Source of the DNA: Malus domestica
Taxonomy: Eukaryota > Streptophyta > Magnoliopsida > Rosales > Rosaceae
Length of the DNA stretch: 64,000 bases
NCBI RefSeq assembly: GCF_042453785.1
Contig: NC_091675.1
Span: 5,530,501-5,594,500, forward strand
Reading direction: 5' to 3'
Part shown: positions 30,714 to 43,600 of the stretch, piece by piece
Layout of the letters: the number at the start of each line of letters is the position of its first letter
Numbering within the stretch: the first letter of the stretch is position 1
Notes under the pieces: model-generated
The model's input: the letters and a program-made list of their open reading frames with translations, nothing else
The model's database searches: none
Told to the model about the DNA's origin: nothing
Translations under genes and position numbers: made by a program

Positions 30714-31170
30714 TTTGTATGTAATACTTCAACAACCTTAAGACAATTTTAATACGCAAGAACAACACACAAACTCAATGGAATACACCACCACCAACAA
30801 CAACAAGCTAGGAATTGCATAAATCAACAATCTTGTGAATACGAAACAAGAAACCCTAAAATCCTAGGGTTACAGATTACCAGGAAATCGGAAAAATCCA
30901 GCAATTCAACACGCAGATCTAAAAGAATCGAAAGAATCAACAGAACCTGATGGACAACGACGACCAAGAATCCAACAAATCAACCGACTGAAAAACCAAT
31001 CAACAAAGCACCGACGATGCAGTGCGATCACCTGATACCAAAACGCAAACGAAGAAGATGAAAACGGATGATCGGAGATGATACCGCAGACCAACCACTA
31101 CCGGAGAAAAGTAAAGGAAGCACAAAGGATTGTCAACCGGAGGTGTGAGCCACTTCCGGCGAAGATACCA

Positions 31171-31832
31171 TGTCAACCATGTAAAAGCTTAAGAACTAAG
31201 CAAACTAGAGAGAGAAAGAAAATAGGGAAAAGTTGTTAGAACTGAATATTCTCTTTCTATTCAACTTGTATAAAATAATTACAACTATTGATATTTTGAC
31301 AAAAAAAAAAATACAACTACTGATATTTATACATTAGTGAGACACCTCTTTACTAATGCATTACCAATAACACAGGGCGTGTTTGGCATGCTGGATAACA
31401 CATCGGATAGTACTATTTAATACTATCCGGTGTTTGGTGCCATTCCGTATTAAATTTGCACTGGATTATTTATGATGTCCGGCCTATTTTATACAACATA
31501 TGCCGGATAACGTATACACTCCAAATTGTCGGTATTAATTAGTCATGTCGCTGAAAACAAAATCAAGCTGACTCTTTTTCCATCTCTCTTACTAGTTTTA
31601 AATTGTGAAACGCAGTGCCATAAATGTTTTTCAATCTCCTTTTGAGGAAGTAAATGAACATGATAATCTTTGATGAATTGAGTTTTAATCCGGTATTGCG
31701 GCAAACGCCTAATTAAATAGTTAGTATTATCCGATAATAAATTATCCTATCTGACTGAAATAGTCAGTATAGTCCAAACTGCCAAATGAGACCGACCCTT
31801 GTTATAATCCTATGCACTCATAATCTCTATCA
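31171..31832 (-). repeat. 5' LTR of copia element, split by nested insertion
   Basis: It matches the left LTR at 31171-31374 and 31799-31832. The interior 31375-31798 is foreign. A small duplication with an A-run (31297-31312) separates two copies of caact(a)(t/c)tgatatt. Confidence 0.85.
31375..31798. mobile_element. Tourist/Harbinger-like MITE nested in copia LTR
   Basis: About 424 bp with ends gggcgtgtttggcatgctgg and, as the complement of the right end, gggtcggtctcatttggcag. It has no coding capacity and several short hairpins such as ggatagtactatttaatactatcc. The GGG...TTTGGCA ends recall PIF/Harbinger MITEs. Seven bases of the LTR (tagacac) are missing at the junction, so no clean duplication is seen. 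Confidence 0.5.
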
Positions 31833-31837
31833 CGAAA

Positions 31838-32240
31838 TACCCGAGCGTCGCCGTTTCCGTCAGGAGGGAAAAAGGCCAAAGCAATTAAGAAAATAAGGGT
31901 TAATTAATTACATACTTGCCTCCTAATCTTCTGAGATTGTTTCATTGTAGTCCAACGACGCTGTTCGTTACTTTTTGGTCTTGGAACTTTTGGGATTGTG
32001 TTTACTGAGGAAACTTTCATATTAAAAAATAGATAGAAGGGTTAGTTGTTGTAGGAGCAACTTGGGATATTAGAGAAATTTAGGACCAGATAAAAATATT
32101 CCGTAAAGTTAAAGAGGCGCATTTGCAATAAACTCATAAATTAGTTATAAAGCAATTCCTGTTTTTACTAGGTTTTTCTTTCCCGTTTCAATAAACCATA
32201 ACGAAGACAGTCACACAGGAAAATCAACTTGAGAGGAAAC
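31838..32240 (+). promoter_or_regulatory. THO5 promoter (remaining half of divergent promoter) and leader
   Basis: The 403 bases between the copia element and the THO5 ATG are conserved with 3935-4108 plus 5849-6052 of the first copy. Before the insertion, the TGS1b and THO5 start codons were only about 460 bases apart. Confidence 0.6.
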
Positions 32241-35200
32241 ATGGAAGACGATGAGATAGAGGAGGGGATGCTGGTGGAGGAAGACGCCGCTCCGCCGCCG
32301 CCGAAGAAGCCGGGAAAATCCCCGTACGAAATGCTTCAGGAGAGCAAGTCCTCAGTTGAGGACATAGTGACGAAGATGCTCACCATCAAAAAAGAAGCCA
32401 AACCTAAATCGGAGCTCCGCGAGCTCGTCACTCAGATGTTCCTCAACTTCGTCACCCTCCGCCAGGTTCTCTAATCTTTCTAGGGTTTCACATTTTTCAA
32501 AAATTAGGGCTTTAGGGTTTTAGGGTTGTTGAATTTCGTGTTTTGTATGATTGAATATTGAATTTGCAGGCGAATCGTTCGATCTTGCTCGAGGAGGACC
32601 GCGTGAAGGCGGGGACGGAGAGTGCGAAGGCTCCGGTGGACTTGACGACGCTGCAGCTCCACAATCTGATGTACGAGAAGAGCCACTACGTGAAGGCCAT
32701 TAAAGCTTGCAAGGACTTCAAGTCTAAGTACCCGGACATCGAGCTGGTCCCGGAAGAAGAGTTCTTTCGCGACGCCCCGGCCGATATCAAGGAGCCGACG
32801 CTGTCGAATGATGCAGGGCATGACATTATGCTCAAGAGGCTCAATTTTGAGCTCCACCAGCGCAAGGAGCTCTGCAAGCATCATGAGAAGCTTGAGATTC
32901 ATAAGAAGGGTCTGTTGGAGATGATTGCCAATCGGAAGAAGTTCTTGTCCAGTCTTCCTTCGCACTTAAAGTCGCTAAAGAAGGCTTCTTTGCCGGTGCA
33001 GAACCAATTGGGGCTTCAGCATACCAAGAAGCTCAAGCAGCATCACGCTGCAGAGTTGCTTCCACCGCCTCTGTATGTAGTTTACTCGCAGTTCATGGCG
33101 CAGAAGGAGGCATTTGATGAACAGATTGAGTTGGATATAGTGGGGAGTGTGAAGGACGCTCAAGCTTTTGCCCATAAGCAAGCAAATAAGGAGCCTGGTA
33201 AGTACTGCTTGACTCTTACTGCGTAGAATCGTAGATTCGGATATAAATTTTGATGCTTTATGGTGGTTTGCAGTTGCCCGGTTGAAACTAATCGATTTTC
33301 GACTGATTTGGTTTTCGTTTTGGATTTGGTTTAGGCCCGCTTATCATTAATGTTGTGTAATGGAACAGGAGTGTCTACCAGTGTAGAGACTAGTAGGGAT
33401 GATGATGCACTGGATGAGGAAGATGATGGGCAGAGAAGGAGAAAGCGGCCAAAGAGGGCTCCGGTCAAGCAAAACCTTGAACAGTCAGGACTGTATCAAG
33501 TTCATCCGCTGAAAATCATCCTTCATATTTATGATGATGAGGTTTCTGATCCCAAGTCGGCAAAACTTATCACCCTCAAGTTTGAGTTTTTGTTGAAGTT
33601 GAATGTTGTATGTGTTGGAATTGAAGGATCCAATGATGCAGCGGAAAATAGCACCTTATGCAACCTATTCCCAGATGACACTGGCCTTGAGCTTCCCCAT
33701 CAGGTTATTTCTCCTCTGTTTGTTTTTTTTGGTGGTCTTCTGTTATCTATATGCCTCTTCTATTGATGTCTATTATATTAAGTATTCATAATCCTCGGTA
33801 CTTTTTTTGTTTTTGTTGATACAGTCAGCCAAGCTCGTTATGGGTGATACTCTTGCATTTGATGAAAAGAGAACTTCCCGTCCATATAAGTGGGCCCAGC
33901 ATTTGGCGGGAATTGATTTCTTGCCTGAGGTGGCACCTTTGCTTGCTGCCCCTGAAACTCCAAGTTGTGATACTGCTAAAAGTGATGCTGTTATATCTGG
34001 TCTGTCACTTTACCGCCACCAGAACCGAATACAGACAGTTGTGCGAAGAATTCGCTCTCGGAGAAAAGCTCAGATGGCTCTTGTGTGAGTCACCAGTATA
34101 TTTAGAGTCTTGAATCGTCAAGAACATTCTAGAAACTCTATAGGATAAGGATAAATGTGATCAAATCCTAATGCTAGCAATTGTGTTTTGTTTTACCTGG
34201 TTGCAACTGCTTTGGTATTTTTCCTGATATAAAGTATGAGTATGTGTTATGCTTCTTTCTTTGGTGCTTGCTCCTTTCTTTGGATCTTAGCTCCGCTCTA
34301 TCTGTCTACCACTTGTATGCCTATTAGAGAAATTTTATTTCTTTTGCAAATCCCTTAGTGTTTTGTTTGCGAGTGTGGTTAGGTATGCCTATGTTGAGAA
34401 GTTTGGCATTCTTTCATTGGCTTACAGGGAACAGATCGAATCACTTATGAAGCTTAAATGGCCGTCTGTGTCTTGTGAAAGTGTTCCATGGGCTTTGCAT
34501 ACCCCTTTGTGCAAATTGCATGGTTTTTCACCTGTTGGGCCTCCACCTAATGTGGCATCATCTTTGTCTGTCCTAGATAAGGAGCAGGGTCAGGAGCCTA
34601 TGGATGTTGATTTGGTTGGACGATCTGGTTCTTCAAAGGAAGAGCTGGAGAGTATCAGAGAAGATGGGGAACTTCCATCTTTAGTTCCAGCTGCATCCAT
34701 TGCCAATGATAGTAAACTTGCTCACCATAAAGGAGCTATTCTTGACCACCCCAGACGGCCGTCCTTAGTTCCAAAAAGACCTCCAATCAGCAAGGCCAAA
34801 TCGCTAAGTTATAAGAAACTTGATGAAGATTTAGATCTTCTTCTGGATACAGAGAGTGATCAGGACGAACCTGCACATGTGCTAGAGGAAGAAAATTTAG
34901 CGTATGTTGAATGCTTTGGGGTGGCTGGAACGTCATGGGTGGATTTTGGGGTCAGAGAATATTGTCTTGTTTTAACCAGGAGAGTTGACAAGGATAAGAG
35001 GAATGTGAAGTTAGAAGCCAAGGTAGCTAGTAATTCATAGAGTCGTACTTGGTCATGCTTTTGCTTCAAATATAAACCTTTTCACATTGCTTATCATTCT
35101 GTTCTGGCAGATTAAGATCAGCATGGAGTATCCATTAAGGCCTCCCTATTTTGCACTCAGTCTTAGCACTATATCTGGAGAAAACCATAAAGAGAGCGAT

Positions 35201-35706
35201 GACTCTGAGTGCTTCAATGAACTTCGTGCAATGGAAGCAGAGGTAAGCAGTTGATAATATAGGAATTACTATCATGATTAAATCAGTAGGGGGTGGCTTT
35301 TGCTCTGCACTTTCACAAGCAAACTGTCTAGACTGCATTTATTATCTGATCACCTTACCCTTTTTTTTGTGGTGACTACATTATTCATTCCTCTGCGGAA
35401 CTGGAATTCACAATTTCCTTTTCGTTCTTCTAGGTCAATCTGCACATGGTGAAGATGTTACCTCAAACTCAAAGTGAAGAAAATAATATCTTAGCTCATC
35501 AGGTTTGTTGTCTGTCAATGTTATTCGACTATTACATGGACGAAGCATCCCCATCTTCTGAAAAGAGACGGAGCACTTCTGTTGTTGATGTTGGTTTGTG
35601 CAAGCCCATCAGCGGTCAGATTGTTGCCAGATCATTTAGAGGAAGGGATCGCAGGAAGATGATATCCTGGAAGGACATGGAATGCACTTCAGGCTATCCT
35701 TACTAG
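32241..35706 (+). CDS. THO5: THO complex subunit 5 (THOC5/FMIP homologue)
   Basis: A THO/TREX component that couples transcription to mRNP packaging, export and small-RNA precursor handling in the nucleus. Seven exons: 32241-32465, 32570-33197, 33369-33703, 33825-34084, 34428-35022, 35111-35242, 35434-35706. All phases agree and give 815 residues, the usual plant length. Recognisable pieces are the N-terminal MEDDEIEEGMLVEED, KSPYEMLQESKSSVEDIV, LVTQMFLNFVTLRQ, a coiled-coil central part around HHEKLEIHKKGLLEMIANRK, an acidic/basic linker (DEEDDGQRRRKRPKRAP), EQIESLMKLKWPSVSCESVPWALHTPLC, and SWVDFGVREYCLVLTRR near the C-terminus. The exon-5 acceptor at 34427 was chosen because it restores MALVEQIESL. 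Intron 1 contains agggttttagggtt telo-box-like words. It is convergent with the bZIP gene. Confidence 0.93.
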
Positions 35707-36247
35707 ACCTGTAGTTTTGGAATCTGAATGCGTCACTTAAACCATTTTGAGTCTGGAGTTTGTGAAGGGAGCATCAATGACCTTTGTGACCATTGGCACA
35801 GTATCTTAACGGAAATAGAGCGAGCAACATTCTGGTGGTATCGAGGTCAGCTGGTAACTTCTCGTTTGATGAGTCTTACGTTCGGTTTGCAGTAGAAGAA
35901 ACACGCGGTAGTTGGGAGTAGGATTTGTGTTGATCTCAAGGGCCACAGCATATTTGTTTAAACTTGTAAAACGCTCATGATCACTGTACGAATGAGATTT
36001 ATCGATTGAGGATTCGTTCATTAACGGTTTCCTTATTGTTTTAATTGTCTCACTTCTTTCGTGTACATAAATATTTGAAACATTAACATAGGAAAAAGGT
36101 AACAGAAACCAAGGATCCCACAAATGTTATGATGCTCAAATCTACAGCACACGCTAAACTCTCAAAAAATCTACACCACAAGACGAATGTCCCCTTGGAA
36201 TATTTACAGCACCCCTTCTAATCACATTCCTCTTCCCTCCCGGCCCT
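35707..36247. other. Convergent 3' region between THO5 and bZIP gene
   Basis: 540 bases that must contain both 3' UTRs (THO5 from the left, bZIP from the right). No other gene or repeat was recognised, and the two transcripts may overlap here. Confidence 0.5.
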
Positions 36248-38724
36248 TCACCACGGACCCGTCATCGTTCTTCTCAAGCATCGCTTCTTCCCGCGTTGAA
36301 GGTTTAAAATCTCCATGTCCTGCAAAGTGATCAAATTCCAAACGATTCATCAAACTATAAAACGTCGATGTATCCAGAGTCGTAAAAGATTGTTAAGCAG
36401 CAATTTTAATGCAGTTTTGAGCCTTTTTCGGTGTGATGGCCTGTATATAAACATTCTTCAACCCCAAGTAATAATATTAGGGCAACTGGTTACACCAGAT
36501 TGCAGAAATGTCTTAAATTTATTCAGATTAGGAACGGTACAGCAACTGATATAGTCTTAATTTTGACAAAAAATAAAATAAAATTGTTCATGTACTGATT
36601 CGAAAAAGAAGTAAGAACAATCGAAGTACCTGATTCTTCTGCACTTCCGCCATTTGAGCCTGTTTGTTCTGCAGCTCTTGGTTCTCCTCCTTCAGTTTTG
36701 CAACTTCTGCTTCCAATTCCATTGTGTAAGCCTGGCAGAAGCACAAAGGCAATATATTAGAAACACGGAAAAATGATGAGATGCCATAAAATGCAATTAT
36801 ATAGTCTTCTTCTTTTCTTCCCATGCGGTTCAATCTTAAAGCAGAACTAACCTCGGCTAATCCTTACTAATTCAATGTTTTAACGATTCGACGCCATACA
36901 CACGACTACTTAACGTTACTTTTCCTTAAAACAAGCGTTTCCATTACCTTGTAATAAACTGGATCCTTAAAACTTGTCATGACTGTAACTTCTCAAAATC
37001 TTTCATCTCTTTGACACGTCGAATCGCTATCAACATTTACCATTCTCCCGCATGAATCTTTCATGAAGTTTCGGGATACAAAAAATCATTAGATGATAAA
37101 TGCAGAAAGGTAAATGTCTAGCAAAATTGATATAATTCGACAACAAGATGAAACTAGTTTAATTTTGATGTCACTCTCCAGAACTACTTTTAAATACTAA
37201 ACACACAAAACTTAATTGCATCTGCATCCACAAGCATTAAACCTATTAAGATGTTAAACTAAAACCTGATCTTAGCCAAAGAGACAAGAAATGTATAACT
37301 GTTAGTGTTAAGAATCAGCCATGACTTTCGATTTAAGTTCAGGATCTCCAAATCGTATCAAAGATAGCGGCTTAACGCAGATCTATAAGCTTAAACTTTT
37401 AAGATGGCATCCACAATCTCTTTAGTTCAAATACTAACTCTTACAAACATACCATTTTCAAACACAATTAGTGAGCTAATAAAATTTCATACTTCCATTC
37501 AATGTTTGTTTATTTACATTTTACATTTCAGAGCTTGAACTTCTGTATTCTCGTAATTAATATCTCAAATTTACCATAAACTGAAACTACAATATATGTA
37601 TGCATGACAAAGCAGCAAAGAATGGAAGAGATATTCACCTGCTTGCGAGCTCTGGACCTGGCAGCTGATTCTCTGTTCTTAATCATTCTCCTCTGCCTTC
37701 TCTCAACAACCTTCTCCACAGGCCCGCCGCCTTTCCTACCCCTAAAACCGCCATTAAACACATAAGGCACGGGTGACACGGATGACGTATCAGTACCATT
37801 ACTCTTCCCAACCCCATCAGATGACAACTGGTTCGCAGGTGAAGGCGTCGCCACACGAATAGCTCCTGCAGCTCCTAATCCAACCATTCCCATCCCTGAA
37901 CTCGGAGCCAAAGTGCCATTCATACCCTGATCACCGATTCCCATCATCCCACCCCTCATTCCAGGACTACCCAACTGAGTATTTGGCCCAATAGGCAACT
38001 GAGAAGTGTTGAAAGTCACAGGCTGCTGCTTGGGAAATATTTGGTGCTGCTGCTGCTGCTGTGGCATCTGTTGCTGTTGCTGATGCTGATTTGATCTAAC
38101 CCCATTAGCATTCAATGGCAAATTTGAACCCTGATTCGGAACCAGATTATTATTGTTCTCGGGAACTCGATTCCCCATCACGCCAATCCCGCGATTCAGT
38201 TGCTGAAACTCGAATCCCAAACTACCAGAATTACCAAAACGAGACAAATCACCATAAAAACTAGCACCATTAGGCTTTGGAGCCATTTGTGCATCTTCTC
38301 TCACAACCCCAGCTCTTACCAAAAACTCCTCCAAAGTCATCTCCCCCAAAGTCTGCTGCCTCTGAGGCATATTAAACCCGCCGGCACCCGTTCCTTCTTT
38401 TGAAAGGTTCTTCCACACTTCATCCACAGTTTTCTGGCTTAGGGTCCGGGGCAGGGTCAGAGAGCCCTGCCTCTGCAGTGACCCACCACCGCCGTGGCCA
38501 AGCCCCTCTTGGCCACCAGCGGCTCCGCCAGCCGGCGCCATAATCTGAGTCTCTTCAGCAGTCCATATGCTCTTCAGAAGCTCATCCATGTTCATAGACC
38601 CAAAATCCTTCCCTGGGCCTCCAATGGTGTTCTGCAACTCCTCAAACGTCAGCGAATAGATCGACGACTGCCTCGCTAACGGCGGCTCGTTCCCAAATCC
38701 CTTGAAGTTCATATTGGTCCCCAT
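36248..38724 (-). CDS. ABF/AREB-type bZIP transcription factor (ABI5-like)
   Basis: Group A bZIP factor expected to bind ABRE (ACGTG) promoters in abscisic-acid and osmotic-stress signalling. Three coding exons: 38724-37639, 36731-36630, 36319-36248, all phase 0, giving 419 residues. Conserved phosphorylation blocks are visible: C1 (ARQSSIYSLTFEELQNTIG), C2 (KTVDEVWKNLSKE), C3 (GEMTLEEFLVRAGVV), and the C-terminal CLRRTMTGPW. The basic region (VVERRQRRMIKNRESAARSR) ends exon 1, and the leucine zipper (MELEAEVAKLKEENQELQ) is exon 2. Gln-rich tracts sit at 38035-38095. The C1 motif has RQSS where RQGS is common; either can fit an R-x-x-S kinase site. A 5' UTR intron (about 39221-38740) is suggested by its splice signals. 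Which ABF paralogue this is cannot be settled from sequence alone. Confidence 0.92.
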
Positions 38725-38739
38725 TTTTCTGTGAAACCT

Positions 38740-39240
38740 GATCCAACAAACAGAGAGCCAAAAAAAAAAAAAATTCAGATTTTTACTTGTCTTTCCCTAT
38801 GACTCAGAGCTTCCCTTCAGCTCACGGAACTCAACATTGTCAACTTTCACCCATAAAAAACCAGAGTTTGAAAAACACAGACCAAAATCTCAGCTACCCC
38901 TCATCAATTCACACTCCAAAGCTCAGATTTTTTTAATTAAATTACAAAAATCCTGAAAACCCCACCTAAAAAAAAGTCACAAAATCAAAGTTTTGTGAAA
39001 AATAAAAAATACCCAGATCAAAAAGCACAACACTTAAACACATATCAGCAAGAACTAAGAAGTAAGGACTGAAACTTTGAAGAACCATACTGTCCAAAAA
39101 CACTAAAAATAATTATAAATTATAAATTAAGATGAACAACAAAAAGGAGGGGGAGAGAGAGAGAGAGGGAGAATCGGGGGTTTTTTTGTTTTTTTTATTT
39201 TTTTTTTTTAATAATTTACCTTTGTTACTACTTTGGGAAT
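38740..39240 (-). other. Likely 5' UTR intron and leader of the bZIP gene
   Basis: On the minus strand, an AAAG|GTAAATT donor near 39220 and a GATCAG|GTTTCACAG acceptor near 38740 bracket AT-rich sequence just before the ATG. A GA-run (about 39150-39172) and T-runs lie inside. Confidence 0.5.
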
Positions 39241-39764
39241 TTTTGGGAAAATGTTGGTGGCTCCTGGTGGCTGCGGCTCCTCCTGCTTGTTAGGGATCTG
39301 GTGGAAGCGCCAAGTGTCTGCTGCCCCTTTGCCCTTTCGCCTTTGCCTTTTAAGACACCCGGCACTGCGGAAGGTGCGGGATTATCATTATTTAATTTCT
39401 TAAATTATTAAAGTAATGGGCTGCGTGGACCAATCGGATGAGAGTGGGGAGGATTTGATGCGACTGCTGGCCAATGAGATTGCGCGATGTGGGGATATCT
39501 GGGCCGTCCACGTTTTCTTGAATGGAGGGTCGGATTTGGTGGTTTGAATTTTAATGGTGGTGGCGACGGGATAAGAATAAGAACTGGTGGATTGTAATAC
39601 CCTCACAGAAAAAGCGTTTGGTCCACTAACGTTAGGTCCGGGGCAATTTCGTCCATAAAAAATGTTTTTTTATTTTTTTTTGTTTGGTGCATGTGAAGGC
39701 TGTGAGCCGACAACGGTCGGCCTTGAGGACAAAATTCTAGATATTTCTTTTTATGAACTGGGGG
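39241..39764. promoter_or_regulatory. Probable promoter of the bZIP gene
   Basis: GC-richer sequence upstream of the leader. It includes ccacgtttt (ACGT core) near 39506. No TATA box was assigned with confidence and no competing gene was seen. Confidence 0.35.
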
Positions 39765-40615
39765 TAAAATTAGGGGTGCAATTCGAGTGGGTTGAGCGGG
39801 TTATGGTCAATCCAATCTGAATTAGACATTTTTAATTTGAGTTTGTGTTGAGTTCAGATTTATGCGAGTTTTTTCAGATTTAGATTTGAATTGGGTTCGG
39901 ATTTACTCGGGTTGGGTCTGAGTTTGTCCAACTTTAATAAGTTCAATCTTGTTACGTATTATTTTATACGGTAAATCTCAAATTTTGAACCATATTATGT
40001 GAAAACCATTTAGAAATCAATTTTACACATCACCATTTGTAGAAAAATCAAATAGTGTGGGACGTATTTCTAAAGTTTCAGCCATGCAAATTGAAATTAT
40101 ATTACAGGACAATACAAAAGAAACGTAAAATATCACTATCATTTATTGTTCAAATGAAATTCAGACAATAAATTTAAGTATAGCGCATCCAAACTTGTAC
40201 TTATAGCTTATACGAAATGAAGTGGACAAATAACATGCATGAGCAATTCGGGCTAAAATTGGATTGAGTTTTGGTTAACATGAGTGGCCAAATCACCAAC
40301 CCAACTCAATCCAATAAATAAACGGATTAAAGTTAGGTTGAATTTGAGCAAGTTTTTACTTTATTCTAATTCGTCCGATTGAATTTGAAATCAAAATAGA
40401 CATAGACCTATTCAAAATAAAGAACTTTAATAAAAAACACCCGGTATTGTTCACTTTAACGAAAAACCACATTTTTACACTAAAAAGTCAATCCTGATAC
40501 TATTCACTTTACCATTTATTTTATTCTTATCATTAAAACTCAAAGTTTTCAAATAATTTTCATTAGTTTTCCTTTCAAAATAACTCAATCCAAATTACAC
40601 CCTAACTGAAACACC
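39765..40615. repeat. Probable composite MITE-type repeat
   Basis: The left end ttaggggtgcaattcgagtg and the complement of the right end ttagggtgtaatttggattg look related. Arms rich in gggtt(g)gg/ccaaccc words (39785-39930 and 40240-40420) point in opposite directions. A separate-looking block, 40425-40575 (ttgttcactttaacg, ccacatttttacac), may be nested in it. No TSD was established. Confidence 0.35.
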
Positions 40616-43600
40616 CCAAAAAAGAACCAACAAACACTCAACTAGTAAGACAAATCAAACGGGTCTTCGCAGCCGCTGCGATATCATCCATCACCAGCGA
40701 CCCAATCCAAGCAGGCCGGTCCAAGATTTCAGATATTTTCTATCAGATAAAACCTGCAATTTAAGTTTAACTGGTTGTACGATAATACCCTTGTTATTGT
40801 TCGTAATTTTCGTTAATGGACCATGGGCTTCGACCAAATGGAGGAGCGGGATGCGAACGGCTCGCGGCGGGCCTTGTACTGTGGGGGAAACGCCGTCAGT
40901 CAAGCTAGTTGTGCACTATTATTTTTTGGTAAAACAGAAATAAGTAGATCAAATCAGAATAAATGAAAGTAAATAACCAAGTATTGAACGAAAAATGAGG
41001 AACTAAGGACTCGTCTGAAAATATCTTTAAAATATATGAAAATATTTTTGATGAAATTAATTTTAAGTTCCAAAAATACTTTAAATGTTTTTTTTTTTTT
41101 TTAAGAAACACAAGATATGTAATTCCTGCATTAAGTACTTAAAGAACTTTTTCGGAATCTACTTGGATTTTACCAAGTATCGGTTTCAAAAATATTTTTA
41201 CGAAAAGCGTTTTCGGTCATTTTAAAATCACTTTCAAATGAGCACTAAAACAAAAATGAGGGGAATAAATTTTATAAACTCTTTTTTTTCGCACATTAAC
41301 ATTTTTGTTAATTCTTCCAATGTTAATAATTTTTTTAATTTGTTAAAAGGCCAAAAAAAGAAGTTAATCGAAAGAAAATTAAGAATTTTTGAAGTAAGAA
41401 AAGTAGATCTAGATGTAGTTTAGTTGTTGGCTAGAGTATTGTGCTATTATTTGTACGCCAAGTCAACATTCTCAAGTAATTTAGTTTGTATTAGTATACT
41501 ACGACAAGTATTTTGATCTCGGAGCATCCAGTTTTATTTGTATCAATGAAGATTCTTAGATTTTATTTTACGTCATTAACCATACTTTAATCAAAACTTA
41601 AATTTTACAGAATCGTGAATTAAGTACAAGAGTCTCGTAATTAGTGAGTCATGTTAATATGATGATTGATACTGAAAGTCAGCTAAAGTATGTCATGTAA
41701 TTATATTTTGTAATGTGATTAGAAAAATAAATTTTCATATAGTTTAATTGATCGTTACATTGTAGCACACGCAATTATAGAAAGTTGTATGGCTGTAATT
41801 GGCTAGCCGAATCTTTATCCATTATAATTTGAGCAAATGAAGAAAGTTAGAAGGTCATGGAAGCTCTTGATTTTGACAATCTAGTCCCATTGTCTCACCC
41901 TATAAAATAATCAATGGACGGTGTGGGTTCTTTAGACCTTGATTGTGTAATCATACCACCTCACTCACTTTTTTTTTTTAATATCAGATAGTTTTGGTTG
42001 GTAAACTTAATGTTCTGGCCGTTGTGATGAATTTCTAAATGCAGAAATTAAGCTGGCTACATCGAATAAGTTTAACAAATTTTGTCTTACATTTCTAGTC
42101 CAGAAGGGATGAGACTCTATAAGAATTGTTTTTACTCGATTCTAATTTTATGTTATCATACATCAGTTTTTTTTACCTAAGAAAGTGTTGGTTACCAAGG
42201 TTCAAAATAAACTACTATTTCGAGTGCCCGGTGAGCTTTTGAATGTATGCAACCGGTTTATTAAATTGAACAATAGTTTGACATAATATGTCTTACAAGT
42301 CATATGTAGAGAGGCGAGACTTTATAAGATTGATTTCGACTCAATTCCGATCTTATCCAGTTCTGAACAGCTGCCTAAAGGAAATCCATCAAGAGGAATG
42401 GTCTTTTCAACTAAATGTCCAAAGAGCCATAAAAATGGAAATACTTCAGTGTATTTGTCATATATAGTGGACTTTTCAAGTGAAGACGTGGACGTTGGAA
42501 GTGAAGTTTTTGCTTAAGGACTAAGGCCATTTATGTAAAGGACAATTAGTACTTTGCTATCTCCACATCCAAGGCATGCACTTTGATTCTTTTAGGGTAA
42601 GAAAGGGAGGCAAGAAAGGGAGGCAGATGAATTGACGATGGAAAAGAGAGGCACATGGTGCTGGCACTATGCAAATTCACACAAAAATTCAATCGATAAA
42701 CATCATATGTTGCTGCTGGCAGTCTAAGATTGGAAGCAAAGACAATGGACAAAAGTTGTCAAGCATGTGCCCCTCCTCCTAAAATATTGCCTTAACAGAA
42801 CACTTTGTTGCAATGCTTTGTTTTCTAGTTTTCCTCTTTTTGGTTAGTCTTTATCCTTTGCGAAAGATTAGTTTTAAAACATGATGAACTTAGTGCATGT
42901 GAATTCTCGAAACACAACTCAACAAGTTATGATTAAGATAAATGATTTCTGGCACGACGCAGAAATTACTTATGATGATAATGTAGAAATCACTCCTAAT
43001 GATAATATATATGTTATTATAAAAACAAAACTAGAACAATGGTAACAGCCCTGCCTACCATTTAGGTTAACGAAACAAGTGTTACAGATGACATACTGAT
43101 TCATTACTTCATTTTACTTATAAGCTTTTTCTGTTAATATAGAAAATTAAACTCTAAGCTTTTTCTGTTAATATAGAAAATTAAACTCATCTATCAAATA
43201 ATTATAAACGCGTTTTCAAACGGTATGACTATGAATTACATAGCAGACTAGTTGTCATTCATCTGTCATATATGCGTCTATCGCAGTCAAAAGACTCAAA
43301 AGGAATTCTCCAGGTGCTACTTATTTGAATTAACATCCTCTAATTGGTAGTAGTAGTTGTACTTTAAATTTAGCTACTTTTTAGGAGTGGTTGGAGTCTT
43401 TGCTTAAAAAAGGTATGGTTTTTAATAGCTAGTTATCTCTGTTCATGGTATGGTGCCACGTTCCCTACAAAAAACCACCAATTCTGGAGGATAAAAAACA
43501 CCAGAAAACGAAACATTCTAGAGAAGTATTGGTAATGCTTTCGCAGATGTGAGTGCATAACTGCACAATGCATACGTGTTGTTCAATCGGATGCCTGCGC

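Larger units (their letters stand above)
25807..31832 (-). mobile_element. Degenerate Ty1/copia retrotransposon between TGS1b and THO5
   Basis: The LTRs at 25807-26084 and 31171-31832 begin TGTCAAC and end CTCTATCA, with the duplication CGAAA on both sides (25802-25806, 31833-31837). The right LTR is the 5' LTR: an initiator-Met-like PBS (TGGTATC...) lies inside it at 31170-31156, and a purine tract (gcggggg) lies beside the left LTR. The right LTR has been enlarged by a nested insertion of about 424 bp. Gag, integrase, reverse transcriptase and RNase H pieces run leftward but are broken by stops and frameshifts. LTR divergence and coding decay show that it is much older than the gypsy-type element. 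Confidence 0.93.

Noticed and set aside
32505-32530. Telomere-like ttagggttttagggttg in THO5 intron 1 (also near 6325-6345)
   Set aside because: Only a few degenerate units; plant telo-box-like words are common near the 5' ends of expressed genes. Not an interstitial telomere.
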